Positions 1 through 10,596 are shown, numbered from the stretch's first letter. The stretch: 64,000 nucleotides of DNA from Deinandra increscens subsp. villosa (GCA_039602395.1 JBCNJP010000010.1:35800590-35864589), one strand, 5' to 3'. Notes: generated by a model not told the origin, from the sequence alone. Program-made: numbers and translations.

Positions 1-587
1 AAACAAATTAATAATAAAAATGTTAGTGATAATCCTCCTTGACTGTTCCTACACATAGTGATTTTTCTTCATCTTTACATTTCTTCCCCTTGCTTTTTGA
101 TTTTTAATGTCACAACTTTTGTGAACATCATTCATTTTTTTTATATTTTTTTATATAAATTTTTTTATATGTTTTTAATAATAACAAACACACACACACA
201 AACAGAACAAATAAAGACACACACATCAGGCCAAGCTAACCTTCAAAGTATTGATGTGAACATTTTTAGAAAAATGGGTTTTATAGCATGCATACCTCAT
301 TTTTTTTTAAATTGAACAACCAAGCACCAACTGAAAGTTTTAAGGAATTTGGTTTGACACAAACACCCTTTACCGCTTCACCAAACAAAAACCAAGTTAA
401 GAACAGTACCTTTCATGCTGAATTTGACATTTTACCTCTCAAGGAAACATATCCTCCATAAAAAATTGCTTGTCATGACATGAAGATACGTCTCCTAAAC
501 TGTGCCTGGAACAATCACTTATCAACAAACAAATTAATAATAAAAATGTTAGTGATAATCCTCCTTGACTGTTCCTACACATAGTGA
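1..587. repeat. 61-bp direct repeats flanking unassigned DNA
   Basis: Bases 1-61 and 527-587 are identical as far as I can see. The roughly 465 bp between them is AT-rich, holds a short CA run near 188-202 and has no credible coding frame. The right copy abuts the end of the copia B gag frame on the minus strand, where pol would be expected to begin. The spacer does not read as pol, so this may be a tandem duplication or a later insertion whose left side lies outside the window. Confidence 0.7.
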
Positions 588-2268
588 GAGATTAGTTAGC
601 CAATGGTACCCAGGCCATTGTTTTTCTGGGTACACCTGAGGAATCAATAAAAGATACTTCTTGTAAGAACATCCCCTTTGAGAAGTCAGGAAGTTGGGAT
701 GGAGCTGCCTTGATTTTTGGTTTCCAAGTTCCAGGTGATTTAATATTTGTTTTAGTCACTTTTGGAGTTGTGACTTTAGGTATTTCAACCTTCTTGTTTT
801 AGATTCATTTTTCAAAACAGTTTTTGTTTTAGTCACCTTTGGAGTTGTGACTTTAGGTATTTCAACCTTCTTCATTTTAGAATCATTTTTCAAAACAGTT
901 TTAGTTACCTTGGGAGGGGTAACCATGGGTTTTTCAGACTTTGGTTGTTTTGAAAACGGTTTCTTCACCTTTTTTGGAAATTTTGGTAACTTGGAAAGCT
1001 GTTGTTTTGATTTAAAGATTTTCTTTCAGCTTTGGCAGCGCCCCAATGTTGATCAGAGGGTTTAACCTTAGGACTAACAGTCTTCATTGCCTTAGGTTTT
1101 TGCACCATCATCGGCTTAGACTTCACAGACTCCTGAGATGAAACCCTTTGAGTTTTCGGATAATAGGGTTCATAGGGGCGATAAAGACAATTTCTAGAAA
1201 TATGACCAGCAATGCCACAATTAAAGCAAGTCTGCTTCTTTAGATAGAAGTCAGATTTGACTTTCTGCTGGTTCCTCAAAGCCTGTGTTGAACCTGTCTT
1301 TACTGTCTTTGGCCTCTCAACTTCAGCTTTACTTATGAATCCATCAGTTATTCCCTTGAACTTGGAGGAGAAGGATGGTAGATCATACCCAATGTCTGGT
1401 TCTTGGTCAAACATTGATCCAGATGTCATAAAGATCTTCCCCTCAGGCCGTGTCGTCAAGATCACCTTTTCCCTTTTGACTTCGTCAATTACTTTGAAGT
1501 ATGGGGTTTCAATTTTAGGATATGGTTTCAACTCTATCCCAGCATCATCAGACTCAGAGTTATGAGACCTGTCATATTTCTGGCACTCAGCATCATTGTC
1601 TGATATATCCTCTACTCTCCCTTCACCATAAGTCATGTTTGCCTCATTATCAATTTCTTCTTGAGTCAACGGTGTAGTTCCAACCAAGACACTATCCAAA
1701 GGAGGAGCAGCTTCTTTATAATCAGACTTGATTCTTCAACTTGATCCTCACTAAGAAGTATTCCTATAATGTCTTTGGGAACTGGTGGAGGAATAATGCT
1801 GTTTGCAGCCAAGGACTTATCAGATTTCTCTGATCCGAACCCAGTTGTGTCTTTCCCAACTTGACCAGTTACAACAGCATGTGACAATTCCTTTCCAGCA
1901 TTTAGCATTCGCTTATTTCTTTCCTAATTGCAATCATACTTGACCTGCAGCTCATCATATTTTTGCTGCAGTTCAGTTGATTTCTGTGTTAGCTCAGATA
2001 TCTCAATCCTAGCCTGATCATATAAAATAGTCTTCTCCGTTGCTAGCTTTTGATATTTCTCAATGTATAATTTTTGATCTTTCACCTTATCTTCACTCTT
2101 CTCCCATCTGCCCTTAAATGTACTTCTAGAACATTGCATATCAAATAATTCTATCTCACTATTTTTCCAAAGTTGTCTAAGGCCAGGAATTAAACGAGCA
2201 CAAGTAGGATTGGGGCATATCTTAGTTTTGTCAACTTCATCTGCGAAAGCATCCTTGTCCTCAACCAT
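588..2268 (-). pseudogene. Copia B gag-like region, broken
   Basis: Minus-strand remnant of a Ty1/copia gag. In coding order: a coiled-coil stretch (2268-1924); an in-frame TAG (1924-1926); a short segment to about 1700; a frameshift near 1700-1735; then a longer open stretch (1699-965) with a CCHC zinc knuckle at 1187-1228 (C-x2-C-x4-H-x4-C, core CFNCGIAGH). A Lys/Thr/Pro-rich tail follows, with an imprecise internal repeat at 756-900, ending in the frame that reads AWVP near 600-620. The knuckle would bind the element's RNA. The N-terminal Gag (UBN2-type) domain seen in copia C is not visible between the leader and the coiled coil, so the copy looks internally deleted. Pol would lie left of the window. 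Confidence 0.7.
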
Positions 2269-3080
2269 ATTCTTTTCTTAAACCACTGAACTCATTTTCT
2301 TTCTTTAGATATGCAGCCTTTGAAAATTTTGAAAAATCGGCAAAAACGGCAAAAGTACTATTCAAAGAATAGTGTCAAAAACTTAAAACACGAAAACGGA
2401 GGCCTTCGGAGTGGAATTTGGGGGTCCAAACGAGCTCCCCTGGACATTAGTCCGGGGTAATTCTGGGGCTTGTTGTCACGAACACCGTGTTAAAATTTGA
2501 GCTTCTAACTCCAAACGAGTCAAAAGTTATGTCCGTTTCCGTGAAAGTGTGAAATAATGACTTTTTGCCGCAAACTAGTTTCTGATCGTAAACCCTATTT
2601 CCGATCGTAAACCCCTCCAAATTATAAACTCAGTCGTGAAACTGATTCCGATCGAGAACAGTCGTAAACAACGATTCCGATTCAGACACTTCGTAAACAC
2701 GATTCCGATTTAGAAAAATCGTAAACTCGATTCCGATTGAGAAAAGTCGTAAACGCGATTCCGATTGAGAAAAATCGTAAACACTCAAAGCTCGGATCTT
2801 GAAGTCGTAAACTCGAATTTCTCGATCGTAAACGTCCAAAGATCACGTCTTGAAGTCGTAAACTCCAATTTCCAGGTCGTAAACACAAAGTTGATGAAGA
2901 ACACGAAGAACACCAAATCGTAAACACCAAAAAAACTGCCCAGAAAATGTCGTAAACACCATAAACTGCCCAGAAAACTCAGAAAACTCGATCGTAAACC
3001 TGAAAAACTCAAGAAAAACTCACAAAAACCGTTAGATCTCTTGAATCAATATCGTGAGAACCACGGAACACTCGTTTCTT
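2269..3080 (-). repeat. Copia B leader with reiterated TCGTAAAC motif
   Basis: Untranslated leader between PBS and gag of copia B. From about 2585 to 3005 the 8-mer TCGTAAAC (or a one-base variant) recurs roughly every 20-30 bp, about 15 times. Part of it (2640-2790) is a degenerate tandem of about 26 bp containing CGATTCCGATT. The same motif, in both orientations, also occurs in the adjacent LTR (3268-3330). The small frames crossing this area have no recognisable domain. Confidence 0.65.
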
Positions 3081-3095
3081 GGCTTTGATACCAAT
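3081..3095 (-). other. Copia B primer binding site (tRNA-iMet type)
   Basis: Read on the minus strand, the LTR ends in CAACA and is followed at once by ATTGGTATCAAAGCC. This is the usual plant copia primer site complementary to initiator tRNA-Met, with one departure from the common TGGTATCAGAGC. It fixes the LTR boundary and the orientation. Confidence 0.8.
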
Positions 3096-3535
3096 TGTTG
3101 GTCCAGAATCAACAACCGTTCACAATATTATCTAATCTAAACGTGCGGAATCCGTTTGGATTAGTGATTCAAGAAAGAGATGAGAAGAAAACTAAGAATA
3201 CGATGAATATAAACGACAAAAACCCGACATTGCACACAAGATGAACTTGTCGGGTACAAAATCGTAATCGTAAACTAGCTCCTCTCGGGTTTACGATCGT
3301 AATCACCATTCTCCTCTTGGAAATCGTAATCGAGCAACTCTTATGATGGTGAACTCATGGGGTTTATATAGCCACCCCAAGTTTACAATTGGGCCCTTAA
3401 ACCCTAATGGTAAACCCAATCTTAAACCCCAAGCCCAATAGTAAACCCAAGTAAACTAGTCTACTAAACTAAATAAACCCTCTAAGCCTAGCCCAAGCTA
3501 TTTAATATTACAAGCCTCATAATCTAGCCTCAACA
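3096..3535 (-). mobile_element. Copia B 5' LTR (440 bp)
   Basis: The LTR has TGTTG/CAACA ends. Internally, a TATA box (TATATAAA on the minus strand, 3363-3370) fits transcription toward the left. Several TCGTAAAC/GTTTACGA motifs shared with the leader lie at 3268-3330. Its right end abuts the RT reading frame of gypsy A at 3536, so copia B inserted into that gene. The second target-site copy, expected to read TGTTC, would be outside the window. Confidence 0.8.
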
Positions 3536-4650
3536 TGTTCGGCCTTGGACTTTGAGTAAATCAAGATATCATCAATGAATACGATAACGAATTTATCAAG
3601 ATATGGTTTACAAACACGATTCATGAGGTCCATGAATATAGCAGTAGCGTTTGTCAACCCGAAAGACATAACTGTGAACTCAAAGTGGCCGTAACGAGTG
3701 TGAAAGGCGGTTTTGTGAACATCCTCCTCCGCGACTCGAAGCTGATGATAACCGGAACGAAGATTGATTTTTGAAAAGAAAGTGGCTCTCTGAAGCTGAT
3801 CGAAGAGGTCATCAATACGAGGCAACAGATAACGGTTTTTGATGGTGAGTTTGTTAAGCTCACGATAATCGATGCACATACAAAGAGAACCATCCTTCTT
3901 CTTGACAAACAGAATGGGTGCTCCCCACGGTGAGGAACTCGGTCGAATGAAACCCTTGTCAGAAAGTTCTTGAAGTTTTTTAGCCAACTCTTGCATTTCC
4001 GAGGGTACGAGGCGATATGGCGACTTAGCTACTGGAGTAGCTCCTGGAACAAGGTCGATACGAAAGTCAACTTGGCGAACGGGAGGAAGACCCGTAATGT
4101 CATCGGGAAAAACTTCCGGAAAGTCTCCCACGATCGGGATGTCTTCGATTCCCCTTTCTTTTTCTCGGACCTCCATAACATGTGCCAGAAAAGCTGGATA
4201 CTCCTTGCGTAAGTACTTATGGGCCTTTGTACAAGACATAAGCTTGAGCCCACAGGATGGTTTATCGCCATGAATAATCAGAAACTGGCTATCCGGAAGA
4301 GGAATGCGAATGATTTTATCAAAACAAACGAGCTCGGCACGATGATGAGATAACCAATCCATACCAACAATGATATCAAAACTCCCGAGATGCATTGGAA
4401 TAAGATCGATAGGGAAGATATGGTCCTTGAAATCCAACTTGCAACCGCGAACAATAGAGTCTAGAGTAATAGGTTTTCCATCCGCGATCTCAACCGTGAA
4501 TGGATAATCAAGTGCAGTACGTGGTGTGTCAAGTAAAGGCTGAAACTCTAATGAAACAAAACTACGATCGGCACCAGAATCAAATAATATAGAGGCATAA
4601 CGGTTATTCACAAGAAACGTACCATTGACGACCTCCTGGTTCGCCTGAGC
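3536..4650 (-). pseudogene. Gypsy A protease and reverse transcriptase, truncated
   Basis: Ty3/gypsy pol of chromovirus (Tekay-like) style. In order: aspartic protease with LFDSGADRSF about 30 residues in, a linker ending GLPPVRQVD, then RT with KKKDGSLCMCIDYRELNK and FIDDILIYS. The frame is cut at 3536 by copia B, so RNase H, integrase and any chromodomain are outside the window. The motif-A aspartate of RT is replaced by Asn (AAT codon, 3763-3765; the family has KIDLRSGYHQ), so the enzyme should be inactive. The frame has no ATG of its own and matches the gag frame only if the upstream 80-bp segment is removed. Confidence 0.88.
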
Positions 4651-4730
4651 CTGATTAATACACACCGAAAAGATATATGAGAATAAAATTGATAACAGAA
4701 AACTGAGTACAAGTCTAAAGAGACATTAAC
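4651..4730 (-). other. Intron-like segment between gag and protease of gypsy A
   Basis: On the minus strand these 80 bases begin GTTAATGT after CAG, end GTATTAATCAG before GCTCAG, and are strongly U-rich. They are bounded by GT and AG. Removing them joins gag (phase 0, after ..NANQ) to protease (AQANQ..) in one frame. Because 80 is not a multiple of 3, reading through them instead gives about 40 unrelated residues and a stop. Both ends carry AATCAG, so an insertion with a short duplication is an alternative to a spliceosomal intron. Confidence 0.6.
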
Positions 4731-5957
4731 CTGATTAGCATTGATGACAAAGGCACGAGCTGGAGCACCATGATTAACATTAGCAGCAGGCGGGTTAGCA
4801 ACCGCGAGAGCAGGGCAAGCGTTCCTCAGATGGGTGGTGGATCCACAATTGTAGCAAGCCCGAACCTGAACCTGAACATTAGGAGCTTGGGCTATCAGAG
4901 GTTGGGCCGGATACTGGGCCAAAGGCTGGGCTCGAACAGGCGTGCAACAAGCATGAGTGGGATGACCAAAGCACCCACAATTGGTGCACTGCCAACACTG
5001 GGCCTGCACAGGATGATGATGGTTACACCGGGCACAAAGAGGATGGGTACCCGTGTAAGGTTTCTTGGCTGGAGGTGCACCAGGAGCCCATTGTGCAACA
5101 GGGGTGGCGGGAATAGCAGGTGCAGGAGTAGCAGTAACAACAAAGTTTCGCCCCTTACGTTTCTTTTTATTACTTTTAGCCACAGATGACTCAGTTTTGT
5201 ACTCCTTTTCGGCCGCGAGTTCGGCCTTTTCCGTACCCGATTCCCTCTTAGAACCCCTTCTTTTTTGTTTGCCCGCTTTCACATGGTTATCGGTCAGACG
5301 AGCAGTAAGACGAACAACGCTGTCAAGTGTCACAGGATTACTGGCCTAGATAGAATCCTGTATGTCCTCGGGTAACCCTCCAGTATAGCATTCAATAGCT
5401 TGAAATTCAGTAGTGACAATTTCAGGCACAAGGATTTTCAATTCATAGAAACGATCGGTATACTTCTGATTTTCCCCACTGTATTGTTTTAGCGCCCGAA
5501 ATTCATCCTCAAGTTTCTTTAATTCAGAACGGTGACAATATTTTTGTCTCATAACCTCCTTCAGTTCATCCCAAGATAGAACTAAAGCCTCATCGGACCC
5601 ACGAATCCGTTTCTCACCGTTCCACCATGTAAGAGTTTTTTCAGTGAGAGTGCTGGTGGCACGCGGGACTTTCAGATGATCAGGACAGTCATTGTTAACG
5701 AAGGTGTTTTCCATCCCCTCGAACCACTGAAGTAAACCAATAGGACCCTCGGTCCCCTTGAATTTGGGTGGTTTGCATGAGTTAAAATGTTTGAATGAAC
5801 AAGTAGCCATAGCAGCAACATTAGTAGGGTTAGCATTCACACCCTGCTAGAGTTGAGCCACGATACCGGGAAGAACCTCGGCCATCTGTTTGGCTATTAC
5901 CGAGGACATTTTACGGTCGCTATCACCCTTTCGGCGTCCCTTGAAATGGATCGACAT
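4731..5957 (-). pseudogene. Gypsy A gag with two amber stops
   Basis: Retrotransposon Gag of a Ty3/gypsy element. The most likely start is the ATG at 5957-5955 (MSIHFKG). The frame has TAG at 5847-5849, then the gag core (KPPKFKGTEGP.., residues about 55-200), a second TAG at 5346-5348, and a basic region with two good CCHC knuckles (CTNCGCFGH.. and CYNCGSTTH..) plus one degenerate CARC..C box. Both stops are in frame with what precedes and follows, and each could have come from a Gln codon by a C-to-T change. Neither is followed by a CARYYA readthrough context, so I treat the gene as dead. Confidence 0.85.
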
Positions 5958-6673
5958 GATGAGATTCAAGAACAACAATGATGAGTCATGATGTGATGTG
6001 ATTGATAATCAAATTTTTGAGGGAAATTGTTAAGTGTAAAGCTGGTGTGTGTTATCGAACCGTGATACCGTGTAACTCATGATCATTGTTTATCAAAAAT
6101 CATTTGTTTAATCATAATCGCGCGTCAAAATGTGAAATTGAGCATTTGAGATAAAACATAACGAAGTGGTTCTCACCTCCCGATTGGAAGGCTACAACCG
6201 AGACTAATCAGATCTAGATCCTAGTGGTAGATACATGCTTTGGCCTAATAAGTTTCATCACTCTCATCGGGGCGTCCTAGGTGAGCGTCCGGGCCCAACG
6301 GTTGATACGGCTTATATGCAACGCTTTTCTTGACAGAGACCCCGACTACCAGTGTTTTCACCCTTCCATTTACTACATGTCTACTACTAAAACCATAATT
6401 CCGACGAGATTTGAAAATCATGAAAATAACATTTTTTCCTAAATGGTACGTAAGGCACCATTTTCTAAGGAAGAGGCTAGGAAGCCTTAGTGATTCGTGC
6501 TCAAGTGCGTGCTGATTTACGGGAACAAAGCATTTGAAATAGGCAACAATTAAGAAGCAATTTACTGGACAAAATAAGCAATTAGGCACATTGCGCATGA
6601 GGCACTCATGCAGGACACCTAAGGCAATAGTCTAGGTCAAACTAGTTCTAATAACCTAGATCCTTGAAGCCGT
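5958..6673 (-). other. Gypsy A 5' untranslated leader
   Basis: This lies between the PBS and the gag ATG. One 117-codon minus-strand frame (6245-6598) crosses it but shows no domain, and I do not consider it a gene. No repeat or RNA gene recognised. Confidence 0.6.
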
Positions 6674-6686
6674 GGCTCTGATACCA
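6674..6686 (-). other. Gypsy A primer binding site (tRNA-iMet type)
   Basis: Minus strand: LTR end GGGGTGTGACA, then GAT, then TGGTATCAGAGCC, the exact plant initiator-Met primer site. It fixes the LTR edge at 6690 and the minus orientation. Confidence 0.88.
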
Positions 6687-6689
6687 ATC

Positions 6690-7293
6690 TGTCACACCCC
6701 AACCGACGGCGGAATACGTCGGGGCGCGAAGATTGTCCAGAAGCTCACAACACTAAATTAGGTTGCGATAATCATAATAGTTACCCATTTCATAGCAAAT
6801 AAAGAAAACATAGCATCCAAGTCACAACATACGATAAACAACATAAAACATAGTTTAAACAAAACGATTCATTATTTAATAAGGTCTCTCTAAAGCCGAT
6901 GCAACCCTAAAGTGATGATATCCAAATCAAACCGCATTACCTGCAACATGTTATAAAAAGAGTCAACTAAAATAGTTGGTAAGAATTCATAGGTTTAGTG
7001 ATAACGTTCAAAAGCATGCGTACAAGTTTAAATAAATGATTAATGATAAAAATGATAAATGATAAAAAATGATAAGTTAACTTAATCCAACCCTTGACAA
7101 TTAGGCTTTCAATCACAAGGCACCACACGCGAGGCAGGCCAAGTGGGCTTGTCATGCCAATAGAGCTATTATCGTAACCCCGACATGTTTAATGTTAATA
7201 ATTACGTTCATCGTTCAATCGTTCATCGTTCCATCGTTCAATCGTTCAATCATTCAATCGTTCACCGTTCAATCAACCAATCATAATAACCAT
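6690..7293 (-). mobile_element. Gypsy A 5' LTR, fragment 1 of 3
   Basis: The U5-side part of the LTR, starting TGTCACACCCC on the plus strand. It is cut at 7293 by Tat-1; the last five bases ACCAT are the target duplication repeated at 55333-55337. The LTR resumes at 55338, is cut again by the hAT element, and ends at 61159 with TGTTACA. Summing the pieces gives an LTR of about 2.8 kb. Confidence 0.8.
7203..7275. repeat. Short tandem repeat, TCGTTCAA units
   Basis: About eight imperfect 8-bp units such as TCGTTCAA, TCGTTCAT and TCATTCAA in the gypsy A LTR, just before the Tat-1 insertion site. Confidence 0.75.
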
Positions 7294-7921
7294 TGTTTTG
7301 GTCAAAAATTCACTTGGGAATCCTGTATTCCAAACTTAGATTGTGAGGTAGAGTGCTTAATGATCGAATGGGTAAGTAATCCAAGTTAGGATGGTGACAC
7401 GATGATTTAGCGAGGAAAACTCCAGAATCCTTCGAGTTGCCTCTGGGAATCCTGGATAAAAACCTCGGGAGCCGGCCGAATAGCCGCCTCCTAGTCAATT
7501 TTATTGATAACGAAATGAAGACTTACAAGGGGTTGGAGGTTTGATTGATCAGAGCTAAGTGTTACAGTGGTAATCGAACTTTGGTAAGTGTTGTGTGTGT
7601 TCCTACTGATCGAATCCTCGTTTATATAACAAACTAACTACTAACTAACTATTCGGGATTCTCGGGATCTCTTCTCCCCATTTCTCTTGAGCGTTGAAGG
7701 AGGTTTGACCCACTCTACCACGTGCAAGCTAGTTAAGACCGAGTCTTCAGGAGGTAGTTAAACTCTTTAACGCTCCTGAAAACAAATAAAACACATGGCA
7801 AAAATAAGGGTTAGTCGATAATAAATATTCAGGATACCTGACTGGACGGGATTCCCAAACTGTAGCGAGATTCCTGATCTTATGTAGCTTTTCTGTGAGC
7901 ATCCTGAATCGACCCCTAACA
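7294..7921 (-). mobile_element. Tat-1 3' LTR (628 bp)
   Basis: Starts TGTTTTGGTCAAAAATTC and ends CCCCTAACA. It matches the 5' LTR at 54695-55332 apart from scattered substitutions and an extra short segment (TTTGCAG type) near 54968 in the 5' copy. A minus-strand TATATAAA lies at 7621-7628. A purine-rich tract (minus GAGTCGGGGGCAAT) at 7922-7936 is the likely polypurine tract. Confidence 0.85.
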
Positions 7922-7936
7922 ATTGCCCCCGACTCT

Positions 7937-8207
7937 CGGCTGCCTGTGGATAAGATTTACAGCTGGCGAGATTCATTTAAACCCAAAAGTTCACGGCGTG
8001 TAAACGGTAAAGTTGGTTGCTGATGGGACGTTTTTCACGGCTTCCCATTGATTAGATAGGTCTTTACTTTTCCTGTAAATATTAGCTAGTTTCCATAAGA
8101 ATCCTTCACTCCTCATAATATCGAAACCCTTCGAGCTTCTTCACCGTCGCAAGTTCGTTTTCTCTCTTCCGATCTTCTTATTCTTTTTGCTTTTCATAAC
8201 CCCATCA
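7937..8207 (+). promoter_or_regulatory. Upstream and leader region of the antisense gene
   Basis: Plus-strand sequence ahead of the antisense gene. The last 80 bases are CT-rich (TTCTCTCTTCC, TTCTTATTCTTTT), like many plant 5' leaders, and end in the near-optimal start context ATCAATGGC. I see no clear TATA box. A promoter here is inferred from the gene structure downstream, not shown. Confidence 0.35.
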
Positions 8208-9916
8208 ATGGCAAAGAAAAATACTCATTCCACCGCTTCTTCTTCCTCGACGGACATCGAGGATTTCGTCGATCAAGGGATTCTTCCTTACAATGAGGAA
8301 CAAACCTGCAATTTCTCTGACGGCGATATCCGGTTGTTGAAGGAGTCCGGCCTTTTTCCGCGATCGGCGGTCATCCGGAGGTTCGATTCCCGGTTGAAAG
8401 CCGATTGCATGTCCACAACCTGGGTTTGCTTTCTCTACTACCCTTTTCTTCTCGGAATGTCCTACCCTTTTCCGGCCATTGTAAACGAGTTCTTCAAAAT
8501 CACCGGCCACTCCTACTCCCAAACAATGCCGATGGTATGGAGGATTCTTTTCTCCCTTGACAACTTGAACAATTCCCGGAAGCTTTGAGATAAGGATTCC
8601 TGAAGTTTGTGCTACCTACAACTTGAGAACCCACGGGTTCAGTCGCTTCGTCCTTCAAGCCCGTTCTTCCAATTCCCAATTGATTCCTCGTGCGTCACAC
8701 AATGACCACGACTGGAAAAGAAAATTCTTCTTCGTCAAACGTGAATCCATCGTTGGGGGTGATTTATTGCCAATGAAGTGGGTTTTGAAGGGTAGGAAAC
8801 CGATTCACACACTGTATTTGAATTTCTTTGAATCTTTCTAATGAGTTTTTCATGTTTCTTGTAGCTCCCAAATTTTCTGATCTTGTTGAAGTGACCGATA
8901 AAGCTATAGAGAAGACTGCCTCTTTCCTGGAAATCCCACCTGCTGAGAGAACCTTCACCATCGAGAGTGACAACAGCGAGCAAAGCTTTTCAATCGACCA
9001 CTCAGAAGCCGTCATGTCTGGTACGTATTTGAACTTCTCAAGTATATGTTTTGAATTGAGCTTCCTAGTTCTGACTGCTTTCTTTCTTTCATGCCAACAG
9101 CTCCCAAGCCTGCAACTGGATTCTCCCTGGACGACCTGACTTCCTACCTGGATGTGAAGGAGGAGAAGGGTGAGCCCCAGAGCAGCATCCGGCCTCCCGT
9201 TACCATGGCCAAAACAGCTTCCTCCAGCAAGAAGAGGAAGGGCTCGGAGGGTACTGTGTTCTTGGAGAGCTTTGATGGACTGAGCCCCGCGGAGACTAGC
9301 AACAAGCTTCTGAGCCTGCACACAACGACAAAACTGGTAAGTGTAAACATAGGATTCTCATACCTTAGCGGCATCCGGCAAACGGCTGAGATTCCTAATT
9401 GATTTCACTGTCTCTTTTTCACAGGGCATCGAGCAGCTTAACGCTGCGTGCATTGAGGCTGAGACCAGGCTGGCGGTGGTCCAAAAGAAGCTTGATGAGG
9501 CAAGGGACACCATCCGCATCCAAGGGGAGATAGCTGAGGGCAAAACCCGCCATTATGAGCACAAGATAAGGGAGCAGGAGCTGAGGTTCCAGGTGGCTGC
9601 GCAGAAGGAGGATGCTATCTCGAAGCAGTCGGCTGCTCGCAGCGTGCTCCAGGCAATGCTGAAGATGGCAGCAGAAGCTCATGCCGAGGGGTTCACTTGC
9701 TCAAAATGGACGGTGGATACCTGGAAGCTATCCTTGGAGAAGCTGGAGAAGGCTGGGAAGCGGGCCAGTGAGGATGAGCCGCCTGTGACTGAAGCTGCTG
9801 GTGCTGATGCGGGTGAAAAGGGGAAGTCTGGAGAGAAGGCGGACGAAGAAGATGCTGACGGGAAGCTGGAGGTTCCCGAGAAGGCGATGGGCGATGAAGA
9901 TAATGCAATAGTCTGA
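8208..9916 (+). pseudogene. Antisense spliced gene of Tat-1 (Transposase_28-like)
   Basis: It runs opposite to gag-pol, between pol and the 3' LTR, where Tat elements are known to carry extra ORFs. The start ATG is at 8208. The four proposed exons are 8208-8791, 8865-9020, 9101-9336 and 9425-9916. The introns (73, 80 and 88 bp) all have GT..AG ends and U-rich acceptors (for example TTTTTCACAG). The first domain (TTWVCFLYYPFLLGMSYPFP.. then MVWRILFSLD) resembles the putative gypsy-type transposon family PF04195; KRKFFFVKRES follows. Exon 4 encodes a coiled coil and an acidic tail. One extra T at 8584-8586 breaks exon 1 (TGA at 8586-8588), while the downstream frame continues in homologous style. 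Function unknown. Confidence 0.7.
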
Positions 9917-10596
9917 GCCCTCTTTTTTCGTCTGTAGTTTGTTTTTCTGGTGGTGTGGATGTCTTCAAACAATTTCTTTTCCTTGTCTTTGCTGAAACAA
10001 TACTAGAACAAGTAACAACAATGGTTGGGGATCCTGGTGGAGGGATCTTGTAGTTTGCAAGACGAAGCCAGGGTTCCCAACAAGCTTTTGACCTCTGAGC
10101 TTCCCAAGGGGAGGGATCCTGAGGTTTTCAGGACGAACCTTGGGGAGCTCAAATCCCGTTTGAATATGTTGATAATATGACTGTATTTTGATTACTTCGA
10201 ATGTGTTTTGTATTTACTTTACATATTTCCAGAAATTTGAAACATAGTTAGTAACAAAATTTCATATAAGTCAATCATCAATTTCGTAGTGAAGTTTAAA
10301 ATTTTCATAGGATTAAGGTCAATTAAATCAAACAAACATAATATTCTGACCTTTAGAATCTTCCTTAGACAATAATCTCTATATAGTCGAGAATCCTATC
10401 AGGAATCCTCACAGGGATCCTAACAGGTTACCTTATAGGATTTTAGACCGTTGCTTTCAGGATTCTGACAAGAATCCCATTCATGTTGGAACTTGTGATC
10501 TTGGGAAGACCTTTCCTCAGGATTCTAACAGTAATCCTGATCATAAAATAGAAGGATCTATTCATCATACAGCTTCAGAATCCTAACAGGAATCCT
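9917..10596. other. Tat-1 spacer rich in GGATCC/GGATTC motifs
   Basis: Non-coding. It is packed with variants of AGGATCCTG and AGGAATCCT (about a dozen), the signature also found in Tat LTRs and pol. The last five bases (ATCCT, 10592-10596) match the five bases after E1 (21355-21359) and may be its target duplication. Confidence 0.55.

Noticed and set aside
188..202. CA microsatellite
   Set aside because: Too short to be of interest on its own.
5346..5849. Gypsy A amber codons as programmed readthrough sites
   Set aside because: UAG is followed by GCC AGT at one site and CAG GGT at the other; neither fits CARYYA, and RT is catalytically dead, so ordinary decay is more likely.
6245..6598. 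117-codon frame in gypsy A leader
   Set aside because: No domain, no good start context, and it lies between PBS and gag.
8208..9916. Host gene captured between elements
   Set aside because: It sits between Tat pol and 3' LTR, the known place for antisense ORFs of this lineage, and Tat-2 keeps a remnant of it at the same place.
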